Positions 44,150-56,039 of a stretch of 64,000 nucleotides of DNA are shown here, piece after piece. Under the pieces are notes generated by a model. It worked only from the letters and a program-made list of their open reading frames with translations, did no database searches and was not told the origin of the DNA. The stretch's first letter is position 1; every line of letters starts with the position of its first letter. Source of the DNA: Triplophysa rosa (lineage: Eukaryota > Chordata > Actinopteri > Cypriniformes > Nemacheilidae); the NCBI RefSeq assembly GCF_024868665.1, contig NC_079896.1:15366746-15430745 (forward strand), written 5' to 3'. Made by a program: the position numbers and the translations under genes.

Positions 44150-44483
44150 AGTACTGTGGCGCTGTTGGCCCAATGTCTCAGCGTCAAGGCATGTGTCATG
44201 TGGCGCTTTCGTTAGTATGTGTGTTTAACTTTTTCCAGCTCTGCGCAGACCGATCACCTTATGACAAAAAGCATACGGACTTAGAATAACATCTCTAAAG
44301 CATACAGAGCAGTCAGTTCACAAATAGCTCTCACTGTGCTTTGATGTCATACGACGTTCCGTCTGCGATCAAACATCTGACTGGCACACACGAGGTGTAC
44401 GAGTTTTCACCGGTGTCCTCTCGCGCCAGAGGCGGGAATTCAAAATAACGGATAGCAACAACCTCTCGACTGTCCCACTGGAG
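44150..44483 (+). other. Candidate first exon with strong splice donor
   Basis: GC-richer than its surroundings. Contains gcgccagaggcgggaattc and ends ctggag|gtaagtaaag at 44483. No long open frame: probably 5' untranslated sequence or a non-coding transcript of the element. The start is not defined. Confidence 0.4.
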
Positions 44484-44873
44484 GTAAGTAAAGTAAAAAT
44501 ATATAAATAACTGAAATATATTAACTATATACTATTTATACAAATGTGTACTCTGACACGTCTAATTGTATGGCCGCTTTTGGCTGTTTAAACCGTTTAC
44601 TTATTTTATCCAGTGTAGACAGCGCTTGTTTTAGCCGAGATGCTAACGAATATAAGTTAATGATGAAGCTTGTGGGGCTAACGTTAAATTGGTGTTAAAT
44701 GACAAACAATGACTTTTGGCCACTTTTAGCTATTATGTTCACTTTTAGTGAATGTATAGCTCTTTTTTAACTTATTGATGTTTGTGTTGAATGGTTTCCC
44801 CACCCATGTTACATAAATTGCCTGTAATTAAATATTTTTATCATTCAGTTCTGTTTTTATCCTTTTTCCTCAG

Positions 44874-44909
44874 AATTTTCAGTATTTTCCAGTTGAGTAG
44901 ACAAAAAAA
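44874..44909 (+). other. Candidate 36-nt internal exon
   Basis: Preceded by an excellent pyrimidine tract and tttttcctcag and followed by gtaagtatta. It contains an in-frame tag in two frames, so it is more likely untranslated. Confidence 0.4.
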
Positions 44910-44986
44910 GTAAGTATTATATTTATTATGATATTTTTATTGTTATGTTATTTGTTATATTTGCACATGTAAAAACACTCACTGAC

Positions 44987-45699
44987 TAGGGTTGTCACGG
45001 TACCATAAACGTGTCTTACGATACTATACCAGCTGAAGTATCTCGATACCAAGTAGTATCACGATGCTGTGCCATATAATTCAAATCTATACAAAAAACA
45101 CAGATTTAGATTAAACATTTTGTATTTACTATAGTAAACTGTATTATACTTTGCACTAGAATATGTTGTTGTATTAACTGTAGTAATTTGATAAATTGTA
45201 GCAAATGCATTTACATTTAGTCATTTGTAAATACTGTAGTATACTTAAATATTTACTATGATAAGACTCAAAAACACTAGTATCTATGAGTTTTAGTAGT
45301 TTACTGTAGTAAATACTAAAGTACACTAGATCATTTTTCACGTAGGAACTAATTCAAATGTTGGACAAATTTAATTGATACAGCAGTCTTTATAAAGGGA
45401 ATTATTAGGCTTACTTTAAATGCAGAACTAAAACGGCCAGTAGGTGGCGTCAATTTTCCACTGAGTTAGTGAATCATTTAACCAACTCGTTCAAATCGCC
45501 AATTTGAATCATCAACTCGCCCGAGACATTTAAAACACACATTCATTTAGGAGGTAAACACCGCAAAAAGGCAGATGTAAGTGTTCAAATAAATATTAAT
45601 GCGCATATGCAACATTACCTACGGTACTACGATACTACCGGTATTTTGAAGCTTTAGCATCGCGATGCTACCGTAGCACCGGAACACCGTGCAACCCTA
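44987..45699. mobile_element. hAT transposon, 713 bp, with 8-bp duplication
   Basis: Starts tagggttgtcacggtacc and ends ccgtgcaaccctata-type sequence at 45699. Exact duplication tcactgac at 44979-44986 and 45700-45707. Terminal regions contain inverted copies of words such as cgatactac and atcgcgatgc. Non-coding. Confidence 0.9.
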
Positions 45700-45923
45700 T
45701 CACTGACAATGAAAAAATCGGAATAAAGTGGATTGTTGATATAAATAGCCTACTGTACTACTTAACCAGACCAAATAGACCAAAGCAGTGACTAACAGGC
45801 ATTGTAATATTTTGTTTATTGTTACATTTGTAAACCAATTTGTGATGTGCTAAATGATTAAATGTAATGTTTTATGAGACGTTATCTAAATCCCTCTTTT
45901 TGGTCTCCATGTCTTATTCCCAG

Positions 45924-46035
45924 GGACACCCAAGGCCAACAGACCCAGCTCCAGCCCGCCCTGATGCTCATCCTTGCACTGCCTGGGACACCTAAGGCCA
46001 ACAGGCGCAGCTCCTGTTCTCTTTTTGCCATAAAT
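45924..46035 (+). other. Candidate exon with 60-bp duplication
   Basis: Follows an acceptor-like cttattcccag. Two copies of gggacacccaaggccaacag-type sequence, each followed by a cagctcc word, lie about 64 bases apart. One plus frame is open (RDTQGQQTQLQPALMLILAL...). It is cut on the right by the LINE tail. Function unknown. Confidence 0.4.
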
Positions 46036-46041
46036 ACATAT

Positions 46042-47085
46042 CAGAATCAGAATCAGAATCAGAAGAGCTTTATTGCCAAGTGTGCTTGCACACACAAGGA
46101 ATTTTCTTTGGTGTTGGAAGCTTCTAGTACAGACATTTAACACAATGACAATACAATATAATACGATTTACAGTCTAAAAGATTCTAAATTGTGCATATA
46201 TAAAATAAAGACTATTTTACAGAAAATGGGGGATAATAACATATAAGAGACATTGTACCGGGTAGTATATAGTAGAATATACATATTAACAGATTGTATG
46301 TACACTTGTGCAAATGGATAATTTAGTAAGTAGAGGTAGTGTTATATACATGTATACATAAGATGTAGATATAATAAGGCACAGTAGTGCACACTATAGG
46401 AGTAGTGGAAGTGGAATATTGCTCTTAAGGAGCAGTTATCTGTTTAGGAGGGAGATTGCCTGGGGGAAGAAGCTGCTTCTGTGTCTGGAAGTCCTGGTGT
46501 TTGGTGCTCTAAAGCGCCGGCCAGAGGGCAGCAGATCAAAGAGTTTGTGTGCTGGGTGTGTGGAGTCAATGATGATTTTTCTTGCCCTGTTTTTCACTCT
46601 GGAATCGTACAGGTCCTGAAGTGTGGGCAGAGGAGCACCAATAATTTTCTCAGCACTACGAACTGTCCGTTGTAGTCTTCGTAGGTCTGATTTGGTGGCC
46701 GAGCCATACCAAACAGTAATTGAAGTGCACAGAACAGATTCGATGACCACTGAGTAGAACTGGGTCAGTAGCTCCTGTGGTAGGTTGAACTTCCTCAATT
46801 GACGGAGGAAGTATAACCTCTGCTGGGCCTTCTTTACAATGGAGTCTATGTGGGACTCCCACTTCAGGTCCTGAGAGATGGTGGAGCCCAGGAACCTGAA
46901 TGACTCCACAGTATCCACAGTGCTGTCCAGGATGGTGAGGGGAGGAAGTGATGGAGGGTTCCTTCTGAAATCCACTATCATCTCCACTGTCTTGAATGCA
47001 TTCAGCTCTAGGTTGTTTTGACTACACCAGGCAGCCAGCTGAGCAACCTCCTTTCTGTAGGCAGATTCATCTACTTTAGCAATAC
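46042..47085 (-). mobile_element. CR1/Rex1-type LINE, 5'-truncated
   Basis: The minus strand encodes the C-terminal third of a non-LTR retrotransposon ORF2 (46436-46987) and continues with a 3' UTR. The 3' end is a short repeat (plus-strand cagaat units, 46045-46066), as is common for this clade. Upstream codons to about 47085 still read as ORF2 but are out of frame. The endonuclease and RT palm are missing by truncation. Confidence 0.85.
46436..46987 (-). pseudogene. LINE ORF2 C-terminal fragment
   Basis: 183 residues. FRFLGSTISQDLKWESHI (about 31-48) and KKAQQRLYFLRQLRKFNLP (about 54-72) are the conserved RT thumb region, followed by a C-terminal domain with WYGSATKSDLRRLQRTVRS. The open frame is intact to its natural stop, so the insertion is not very old, but the catalytic YADD region is upstream of the truncation point. 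Confidence 0.85.
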
Positions 47086-47560
47086 AAAATTGTGAAATGC
47101 ACTATAGAAATTATTTTGACTTTGGATCCTCACACCACCTGGTAATAGCAGGAAACCCATTTGGAGAGAACAGCATTGTTTTCTCTACTCGCAAGGATTT
47201 GCTTTTTGGCAAATTACAACTTTACCATTGGTGTAGGCCTTGCTATTAGAGACTACTTTTTTGCTGGACTTTTTTACAATTGTACATTTGTACAAAGTAC
47301 CTGAAATATTTCTGTATTTATATTTAAAGTTAAGGCAAATTATTTGGTTAGTTTTGTTAAGATGTTGTTTTCATTTATACAAATATCACCAACACAGTAT
47401 TAATTATACATTTGATTTCATGAATTTAGAATTGTAATGTACATTATTTACTATTTTGTGAATATTTATTCAATGTAAATTGTTGTTGTTTATCAATAAA
47501 CTGTTTGCTTTGTATTTGCTTTTAGTATTTCTGCATATTAAAATATTGTGAATAGCAAAT
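47086..47560. other. Element interior, no gene seen
   Basis: AT-rich sequence with short frames only. Confidence 0.4.
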
Positions 47561-47759
47561 ATAAACTGAAATGGTGCCTTGAAGCACCCAAGATGGTTCC
47601 AGACCATTTTAATAAGAGGGATCCCCAAGAAGCCTTGAGGGTTCCTCAGAGAACCGCCCTTCATTAAGCGGTGCCTTGAGTTTCCCCTGAGGGTTCCGCC
47701 AGCGTGGCAATGTGAAGAACCCCAAATGGTTCCTCAAAGAACCTTTCATTTTTACAGTG

Positions 47760-48488
47760 TACATTTATGGGTTTGTTTTTCTGCTTGTCCACTACATATA
47801 ATGCAGCCTACATTGTTTGCATGAAGTCAAATACTATTACACAAAAGAAGTAAGGATGAGATTTGCGATTTGATGATGCGTGCTTTACTGCACATGAGGC
47901 CTTTACTGTATGTGATGAGTGAAGACAGGGTGCTGCGACTGGTTTCTCATCATGCATAGAGAGCAAATCTGATGACACTGGCCTTGAGGGCTCTGTTCAT
48001 GTGTCCCCCCACCTCTGTGTCCACCGTCTCACTGTCATGCTGGAAAACTCCTCCGAACAGCACTGTGCATTTTGAAATGCTGGTGCCTGGAGGTTAAAAA
48101 CGCTCCTTACTCTGCCTGAGATTTATTAAAATAGATTATAGAAATGTTAATTAAGTCATTAATTACATTATTTAATCAGCATTGACAGATAATGTGCTGA
48201 GCATTTGTGGTTTGGAGGGGGAGCATGCAAACTGGGGAAAGTTCGTGTAAAAACTGTGTGGGGCGGAGGTATTGATGTTACTTACAGGAATAAATGAATA
48301 AATAACTTCTAAAAATATATGTATATTTAGTTTCTTCCAAGTCTATTTCTTTGATACAGTTTCTACAATAGACTGTTATTATCCTACATGTGTAAACCAC
48401 AGTCCGTAATAAAGTGATTTTTAAAAAATATGATCAACATGTTTTGTGAAATACTTTTAAAATAATATTGTTAACAATATATAATAAT
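47760..48488. other. No gene recognised; candidate conserved block 47980-48250
   Basis: 47980-48250 is of mixed composition, with taattaagtcattaattaca (homeodomain-like TAAT cores). No coding support. Confidence 0.4.
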
Positions 48489-48756
48489 TGTAATGAACTC
48501 TGTGCCTCCGCCGACCACGCCCCCTGCACCAGCGTTCTCTCACCGTTTCCCACGCTCACTCGCCCCTGCTCTGATTACACCCGCACCTGCAACCTATTAC
48601 CTGGACTCTATAGAGTAAACTCCAACCATTCCTTTGTTCATTGTCAGGTCTAGTTGTCTTATGTTTGTTGATAGTGCCAACCCCGTTTACCCGTCATCCA
48701 TTAAAGGAACTGAATTTACTCTGTTGTACATCGTCCTTCCCCTGTTGAACTGTGAC
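48489..48756 (+). mobile_element. Probable solo LTR
   Basis: Starts tgtaatgaactctgtg and ends gaactgtgaca. It has a pyrimidine-rich front, a TATA-like ctctatagag near 48608, and AT-rich flanks ataat and ataaa that match at four of five bases. Composition is unlike the AT-rich neighbours. Family unknown. Confidence 0.45.
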
Positions 48757-49642
48757 AATAAAATTATCATTGATTGTGTTTCATTTATTTACATTCATTT
48801 TATTCTAATTTTCTTTTTTTACATAAAGTAGGCTATTTTACAGAAATTAATGACATGCTTTGCGTTATTATATTGAGGTTGAAAAAAATATGTCCTCGTA
48901 AAGGTAAAAAATGTCTCTGAAAATCAATTTGACAATTCAAAAACTATTGCCCACTTATACAAAAGTTCATTACTGAAACATGTGGTATAACATTCTTAAA
49001 GAGAAAAAGTTGTTAATAATGGCAATAATGACAATAAGTAAAATAAAAATATTTTTTCTGCAAATAGGACCAATAAGTGACAACTGACCATTAGCATATA
49101 GAACACTGTGTTCCTTTACTCCTACTGCGTGCCCCAATTTTCATTCCTCAATTTGAAATCTTTCATTGTGGGAGCAGTTGGAGGAAGCATTTGGAGTGAT
49201 ATTTGGCAAAGGCCTCAAACCATATTTCCAAGCTGTTTAGAAAATACAAGGGGAGCGATCACGAGATGGATTACCAGGGAGGCGATACTGTGAACTTCCT
49301 TATCTGTTGACAGCTTAGTTACCGTTAAGGACAAGAAATGTGTTTTTCAATTCGGTGAGAATGGAGCACTCCTTTGTCCCCATAGACCCGCATTACAGGA
49401 TTGTGCGATCAGACCTGATAACTCTCAAATAACTGGCCGTGAAAATGAGTTTGGAAGAACGCTTGATTTGGTCTGTGATTCGGATTATTTATTGGCTGCA
49501 AAGTTTGCCGAGCACTTTTCAAAAGCAATGTGTGAAACAATCAAAGTTTTGCACCCGAGAGTTTCAACGTTCAAGGGCAAATATCCTCAAATGCAGGCAG
49601 ATATTCAAATGGAAAAACATTTTTTCTAAAAATGGTGTTTAA
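48757..49642. other. No gene recognised
   Basis: AT-rich. The stretch 49130-49320 (for example gtgggagcagttggaggaag, ggggagcgatcacgagatgg) is of mixed composition and might be conserved, with no motif found. Confidence 0.4.
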
Positions 49643-49839
49643 AGGTTCTTCACAGCGATGCCATAGAAGAACCATTTTTGGTTCCACAAAGAACCATTCA
49701 GTCAAAGGTTCTCTTTCTTAGTTTTTTATCATCTGAAAAACCTTTAGCCAATAAAGAATCTTTTGTGACACAAAGATTCTTCATATATTAAAGGTTCTTT
49801 ATGGAATCAAAGGGTTCTTCTATGGCATTGAAGAACCTT
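49643..49839. mobile_element. TTAA-flanked MITE with ggttcttc ends
   Basis: Starts aggttcttcacagcgatgcc and ends ggcattgaagaacctt. TTAA lies at 49639-49642 and 49840-49843. Inverted ends pair over about 30 bases (gccatagaagaacc). Confidence 0.85.
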
Positions 49840-50055
49840 TTAAAGCACCTTTTTTTAAAGAGTACATTCCTCAATATTTTTAAGGGCTTATTTTGGTTTA
49901 TGGAGTGTCCGACAACAAGTTTATGTACATACATGATGTAAAAATACTATTATTTCGTAATAATAAGCCGTTTTTATTACCTTACTTCTTGACTGACTCT
50001 CAAATGATTCGTTCCGCGATTCATCTGTGTAATCTCCGCCTTTCCGCCAGCGTAG

Positions 50056-50155
50056 TCTGATCTGATTGGTCAGATAGTGTAGTCTGCTGTGATTGGTCAG
50101 ATGGTCTAGTCTGCTGTGATTGGTCAAATGGTCTAGTCTGTTGTGATTGGTCAAA
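50056..50155 (+). promoter_or_regulatory. Array of four inverted CCAAT boxes
   Basis: Four copies of gattggtca(a/g) (attgg is the reverse of ccaat), in ~30-base repeats of the type gtctagtctgctgtgattgg. They end about 95 bases before the ATG at 50247. Regular NF-Y-like boxes upstream of a start codon suggest a promoter for the plus-strand gene. Confidence 0.6.
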
Positions 50156-50246
50156 CGCGTTCAGCATGTGTCGCAAATGGACCGACTATCATTACTGCTG
50201 TATTACGGTTTGCAGGTGGTTGGATATTAACAGTGTATAGAGAGAG

Positions 50247-50319
50247 ATGGCGTCGATTTTACCTTACCAGTTCGAGCCCGAGTCTGACGAATCATTCTTT
50301 AATCCTTATACAGATGCCA
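50247..50319 (+). CDS. Candidate first coding exon of a second element gene
   Basis: ATG at 50247 opens a frame MASILPYQFEPESDESFF, with about 24 codons to a donor-like CCA|GTAAGA at 50319. Read through, it stops after 38 codons. The acidic PYQFEPE-type N-terminus recalls short N-terminal segments of transposon-associated proteins in fish, which is an impression, not a match. The CCAAT array lies just upstream. The rest of the gene is not in this copy. It points toward the THAP exon on the other strand. Confidence 0.45.
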
Positions 50320-50622
50320 GTAAGAAAAAGGACTGTTTTAGACACTTCTCTTGTAACAGTTAGTTATCACGGCATACAGTGTACGGTGTTCGTATCTTCA
50401 GATGTTATTATAACTATAGTACACCACGCAGTTCTTGAAATAAAGACTTTGCGAGTTAATATGGTTGAACACTTACATTAGCGCAACGAGTTTATAGCTA
50501 ACGTTATGTAAACAAACAGTAACAACCCCAAAAATAACGGTAACGTTAGCTAAACACAGACATGAGATAACGTCACACAAATTTAATTTTAAGTAAAGAC
50601 AAAAATAAAGAGTCACACTTAC

Positions 50623-50907
50623 AGGTTGTGATTCTGTGGAGCTTACAGGTCCAAATAAAGTTGGTATTGCAACATTTTTTAAGGAAAGTCGTTTAATGTA
50701 TCCTGCAGTAAAGGCGCCAAGATTGATGAAGCAATCTTCGGTAAAATGACGCGCGCAAAGTAAAGCGTTCGGTTTATACTCCTTTGGTGTCGTTTGAAAA
50801 ATAAATAGTAACCATTTTTTCCTCAGAAGTTCTTCCTTTGGTAGTGAAAATAAGACTGACTTAGTTTCACTACATAGAACACAGCTTCTCTTAGACATGA
50901 TGCACAT
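50623..50907 (-). CDS. THAP zinc-finger exon (transposase N-terminus)
   Basis: 95 codons ending at a consensus donor (ACCT|GTAAGTG). C9-x2-C12 and C51-x2-H54 are the C2CH zinc ligands, W32 is the conserved Trp, and AIPTLF near residues 78-83 corresponds to the conserved C-terminal AVPTIF-like motif. All are in order, so the domain is complete and could bind DNA. The second methionine (residue 4) is the likelier start, being closer to the finger as in other THAP proteins. The exons that would carry the transposase catalytic core are not in this element. The frame read past the donor ends at 50473 without function. Confidence 0.85.
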
Positions 50908-51190
50908 GTCACGAACGAGCTAGTACAGTGTTTGGTGAGGAGAGAGTTAAGTTTTCGCAGTCAGTAGGCGGGGATTTTTCTAGTGACGTAGGTACATTGT
51001 GGTTAAAGATTCGGACAGGTCATGGCTTGTTCGCGTGATTCAGAGTCGATTTCCTTTTTTATAAGCTAATAACTTTGTTATTCGTTCTCCTTCGGATTTA
51101 CAACTTGGCAGATTGCTTACATTCAAACACGGCAAAATTAAACACTTCATGAAATGTATTTTTTATGATCTCGAGGAATGTACTCTTTAA

Positions 51191-52210
51191 GAGAAATTAA
51201 GAGAAAAACGTTTTTTCTTGAAATGTGGTGATCATGTGGAGATCATCAGGGCTGGGAAAAGAAAAACAGAGTCTAATACAATGATGATTTTTTTAGGGTC
51301 AAGAGTGTTTAAATAACAAATTGACACTTGATTAATTACAATTCCAGATGAAGTAAACACTTATGAACGTTTTTGAAGTGCACTGTAACCTGGGAGTGAT
51401 CGTGTCTAAATGACATTTCTCAGTTGTGACTCTTTCACCCCTTCTTTGAGGTTGCCTGGCAACATGTAAGTGGCCTGACTCTTCAGATGGAGAGGCCCTT
51501 GATTGTAAGGTGAGTGACTGTTGAAATGAATCTCAGAACGGTTCTCTGAATGTTTTCTGTTTGTCGGCACCCTCTCGAAGCCTCTGAGACTCCAAGGTGA
51601 CCCGTGTCATGATAACTTATGACAAAGCGAGTACTGGCTTCTGAACCAATAATTGTTACATACAGTAGCAAACTACAACTTTTATCCTTCGGGTTAATCT
51701 AAATTGATGAATAATGTTGTATTTTTAAGAATTCTATAGTGCCACATAAAAAAGCAATGTTTTCATGAACAAAGTCATTATGATCATTGTGCAGTGAGGT
51801 GCAGTATTTTGAGAATTAGGTTAGAGAGCATTAAACGAAATCTAAATGATAGCAAAATGAGATTTAAACATAAGGTAGCCCAATATTGAATAAAGATGGG
51901 ATATTTTTTATACATGTCATAAATAAAGTAAAAATATTTCAGAGGAAGAAATGACAACATTACATGAAAAGAATCAATTGATATGTATCATTAGTATCCA
52001 CATAGTTATTAAATTGGTTATGCTGTGGGTTTATTATAATGTTGCTGTCATAATGTTTCATAACTATTTAACAACTATGATTGTATTCTCTTGAAAGGCC
52101 TTTAGTTTTATTATTGTTAAAACACTGTGACTTAATTCTTATCATGTTATGGATGGCTTTTTTTTCAAATCACAGGACTAAACCAGCATCATATCCTTTA
52201 GTTTTCATCT
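51191..52210. other. No gene recognised
   Basis: AT-rich, no repeats recognised, longest frame under 70 codons. Confidence 0.5.
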
Positions 52211-52214
52211 TTAA

Positions 52215-53268
52215 CCCTTGTATGGTGTTTGGGTCTGTGGGACCTGTTTTCATTTTTTATCAAAAGAAAAATGATACAGTAATATTTTTTTTCAAATTCA
52301 AACTCATTGGCCTTGTTTTATTTTCTGTGAAGAACATATATCAGGACCAATTTTCAATGACCGCATACTGTGCACCCCCCTGTTTATATTACATACAGGA
52401 TGTTCGGGTCCACTGAACCCAGGGCTTATAAAATTGTGTAAACTGTAGGTCTGTGTAACTTTACTGTGTCCTCTTCATGTCTGGGCCTCCTTTTAGTATG
52501 TTTGTTTGTGCATGTGTGTGAAAGAGAGTGTTTGAGAGTGTGAGTTATCTACCCCTGCCGTTCCTGCAAAAAAACGTGGAGCACTTCAATTCATAAATGT
52601 GATCTAACATAGGGACAGGGCAAATATATATGCTGTTTAGATTGCTTGTAATTTGGATGATGTAAACATCTTTCATTATTTTAACAAAGTGTTTGATTGT
52701 GTTGAATTAAAAACCCAAAACTGCGGCGGTTCCACTAGACCAGTTTTTCTATGATTCCCCACTTTGGGGGTAGGGAAGGGTTCGGAGCCCACCTGTCCCC
52801 AATTGCCCCAACAAAATGGTAAAAAAAACTTTAGGTCCACTGTCTGTCTTGGTTTTGTCTGCTGGTGCTGAATTTCCATAAGTCACAAACTTATGCATCG
52901 CTAGCTTTTATACACGCTACCGCCTCGCCACGCCCCATTCAAGTTTTTGTTTCCGCTTCAATTAACATTCTGACGTGAAATCATTCTTGTAGGCTACTAT
53001 GGTTCCACGTGACATTTTCTTAGCAGTCTGATTTTGTTCTAAGTAAGGCTTACATTTAAATGTTTTTTTTTTTTTTTTAATGTATGGTCAATAAATAAAG
53101 GAATTAATAGAGATGGGCACAAAAATGACCAAATTTCCTCCTGTTTGTCGCGCCCCACTTGTCATGTCTCTATTCCCCACCAGTGGGGCCTGCCCCACAC
53201 TTTGAGAAACGCTGCACTAGACCCACCAACACTGGCTGAGTAACAAAAATATGAACACCACACAAGGG
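52215..53268. mobile_element. TTAA-flanked element with a nested hAT
   Basis: Left end cccttgtatggtgtttgggt and right end aacaccacacaaggg are inverted copies. TTAA lies at 52211-52214 and 53269-53272. The interior has no transposase, and open frames such as 111 codons at 52081-52416 overlap the boundary and are motif-free. A hAT MITE occupies 52741-53214. Confidence 0.8.
52741..53214. mobile_element. hAT MITE with 8-bp duplication
   Basis: Begins cagtttttctatgattcccc and ends cactttgagaaacgctg. Exact duplication cactagac at 52733-52740 and 53215-53222. 474 bp, non-coding. It is related by its ends to the MITE at 11968-12248. Confidence 0.9.
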
Positions 53269-53272
53269 TTAA

Positions 53273-54561
53273 TAAAAAGTTGTTTCACAATGATGTAAAG
53301 TGAAAGACTAAAGCGTATATCATACATGCAATTTACTTATCACACTTTCAAATATTTGAGTTTGCAGTGTCACTGGTGTCATCCAAGCATTATAGTCATT
53401 TGCACTTTGATACCACCTCATGTGCATCTCACTCTAAAGGTGTTCTGAGCAGATTCTTTCAGGTTTGCTACCTTTTTTATTATCACTCCTCAACACTTTC
53501 TAAACTGTTTCTGTAATTATACAGTTACTTAAATGTGAAAAAGTGACAGTTTTTGTGATATGTCACTTAGAGGGTGCAATACATCTCTGAAAGTTGATTC
53601 CTTGCCCAAATCTGCCTAGGGAAGCAGGAAAAATAAATTGTTGTGGAAAGCCATCACTCGTCATTTATGGATCTCCAGAGGGTTTCTCGGGACTACCATG
53701 GGCCCTGTAAGAGAGAAAGAGAGAGAAGGCAATGAAAAAAGAAAATTGGTAATGATGAGATTAAGGCCGTTTAAACACGCAACACCAATTATATGTAAGA
53801 ATAGCTCAAGTAATAGGGAACAGCACAGATGGAGAACAACAGAAAAACATTGCTACATGTAAAAAAGTAGAACACATTAAAAACAAAAGCATTCATGTAG
53901 AATTTGATCAATATGATCAATATTTGTTATTTAAGTAATCAATCAAATTACTTGCAATTAACCACATGTATCAACACGAAAGCCCCCCAAAAGATTATGA
54001 AAGCAGATAAATAAATCATAAGTCAGTAACTCAATACATTACTTAACTAACAGAAATGCATTTTGCTATGAGGTTTATCAATCTTGGGTATACTTGTGGT
54101 TGCTTGTAGTCTACAACATTTACGTTAATTTCTGTATCATTTTTTAAAACAATAATTTATATACATTTAAATTATGTTGAAAGAACTGGTAACAGTGGTG
54201 ATGAAATAAAGTGAAATAAAACTACACCTTCAAACATGTTTATCAGTTCCCATGATTATCCAACTCATATTATCTAACAAATATTAATGCTATACCATAC
54301 AATGCCATATTAAATCATTTTGTTTCAATCTTTGTTGCGACAGTTTTTTTTAAGAGCCTTGTTCTGTTCCAAAATGATTGGACCCTTGTGTACAAATCAT
54401 TGATGGGTTTGCGTGAGAGCATTTGGTTTAAAGATTGCAAGTCATGCCAAGGATGTTCAACAAGGTTCAGGTCTGGGCTTTAAGTAGACCTAAACCATGA
54501 ACCCAGGCGTCCCAGTATTTTTTTCCATAAAGTGTAACTATATTTTTGCACCAGACAGCAT
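53273..54561. other. No gene recognised apart from a Tc1 fragment
   Basis: AT-rich. The only recognisable piece is the Tc1 fragment at 54430-54482. Confidence 0.45.
54340..54545 (-). mobile_element. Tc1/mariner transposase fragment
   Basis: Minus-strand codons near 54482-54435 read SPDLNLVEHPWHDLQS, the block carrying the third catalytic residue of Tc1-like transposases. Surrounding codons are degraded. Confidence 0.55.
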
Positions 54562-54565
54562 CCAG

Positions 54566-55994
54566 TGCCAATGTGACGGAGCCTTACCAGTTTTGGACAC
54601 AAGCCCAAGCCTTAAATCATTAGAGAAACCGACTACGCCACCCCAGGACTTGCACCCAGGGGAAATACTTTAAACCATGTAAGACACAAGTTCAGTCCCT
54701 TAGAAGAGAGGTAGGCATGAGACGTGGGTAAATATAAACATCCACATTTTATTAATACAGAAAATATTCTTAAAATAGGCCAAACAGTAATTACTAAAAG
54801 CCGCCAATGGCAGCACCACTCCCGAAGACAGCACGGAACACAGTAGACAAAATAAACTAACTTAAATGAATGTAAAACAACAAAAAGAAAAGCAAATAAC
54901 AGCAGGGCTGTGGCACTAGGAACTATGATGGAGTCAAGTTGTCTCAAGAGGAACACTCCACACACACACTCACACCAACATACACTTTATTCACACTATC
55001 ACACACACGCAGTGCGTTACACAGCACTCAAGGAAGAAGCACCACCACCACAGGACGAGATCCGTTCACCCGTGGGACCCCGGCCTCTGCGATAAATCAA
55101 AAAGTAATTAACAAAATCACCTTAATACACACCATAAACCAAAGAAAAAAAATACCAAGCTCCTTATAAAGAAAATAACAAAAAATCATCAGGTTCATTT
55201 ACCAGTTACCTACACGCAATCCACAAATAACTCCAGATTGCAGGTGTTTGGTCCCATGAGGCACGCAGGCAACTCACAGTAAATTAAACAAACCCAACCG
55301 GTAATAATCATACATAAACCAATAATTTCACAAAGAAACAAAAAAAGAAAAAGAAAATAAAGAACAGTTCATGAAGAGTAACGTCTGGGTTCTTTGCAGA
55401 CGTGCACAAATATATAGAGCAGCACTATGAAGGCGTACGGTAACCTAACGAGAGCAGTTCTCTTTAAGCAGCGGTGATAACGGCGTCTAAGCGGCCATAC
55501 ATTGGAACGCGACCGCATTTAGCAGCGCGAAGAAATGGTACATTGGAACGAGAAGGTGGGTCCTAAACAAACACAAAAGGGAGAAATTAGCACTAATAGT
55601 TACCCACCTCAATGTTAAAGCTGTGCGTGAAGCACTTACCAGAAGGGGTTATACCTCATGTGCGTCACTTTACAGGTGCCGGTTCAGTCAGTTCACCCGC
55701 TTGTATAAAGAGATGCAAGGAACCATGCCTATAGCATGCAGGCCAACGTCAAACGCCACTTACAGTGAATAAATACAATGTGAACCAGCTCATTATACAC
55801 ATACCTGAACGACGAGCGGTCATATAACCCACAACTGTAGCACGGAAGGCCACCAGAGCAACACCAGCGCAACGGAAAAGACACACTACAAGTTAAAAGA
55901 ACGTTAAAAGTACACTCACTATAAAACAACTAAAGACATAACCATATGCTAGCAGCTATCAGCTTACCTGCCACCACCAACGACGACGACGACG

Positions 55995-56039
<45 letters not shown>

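Larger units (their letters stand above)
43466..47759. mobile_element. EnSpm/CACTA-like element with nested insertions
   Basis: Starts cactgtaaaaataaaaggtg and ends gaacctttcatttttacagtg, an inverted repeat of about 20 bases with the CACTG ends of vertebrate EnSpm elements as I remember them. Subterminal regions on both sides repeat variants of caaagaacctt and ggttcct. The interior holds candidate spliced exons, a hAT element (44987-45699) and a LINE (46042-47085). No transposase was recognised. A clear 3-bp duplication is not visible (ata and tac; only ta is shared). Confidence 0.6.
49859..51186. mobile_element. Kolobok-type transposon with THAP exon and second ORF
   Basis: TIRs agagtacattcctc (49859) and gaggaatgtactct (to 51186) lie between TTAA sites (49855-49858, 51187-51190). 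TTAA duplication plus a THAP zinc finger is the combination reported for Kolobok transposons. At 1.33 kb it lacks the catalytic part of a transposase, so it is non-autonomous, but it keeps two exon-like coding starts facing each other and a CCAAT array. Shorter derivatives of it are at 32999-33332 and 34693-35224. Confidence 0.85.
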
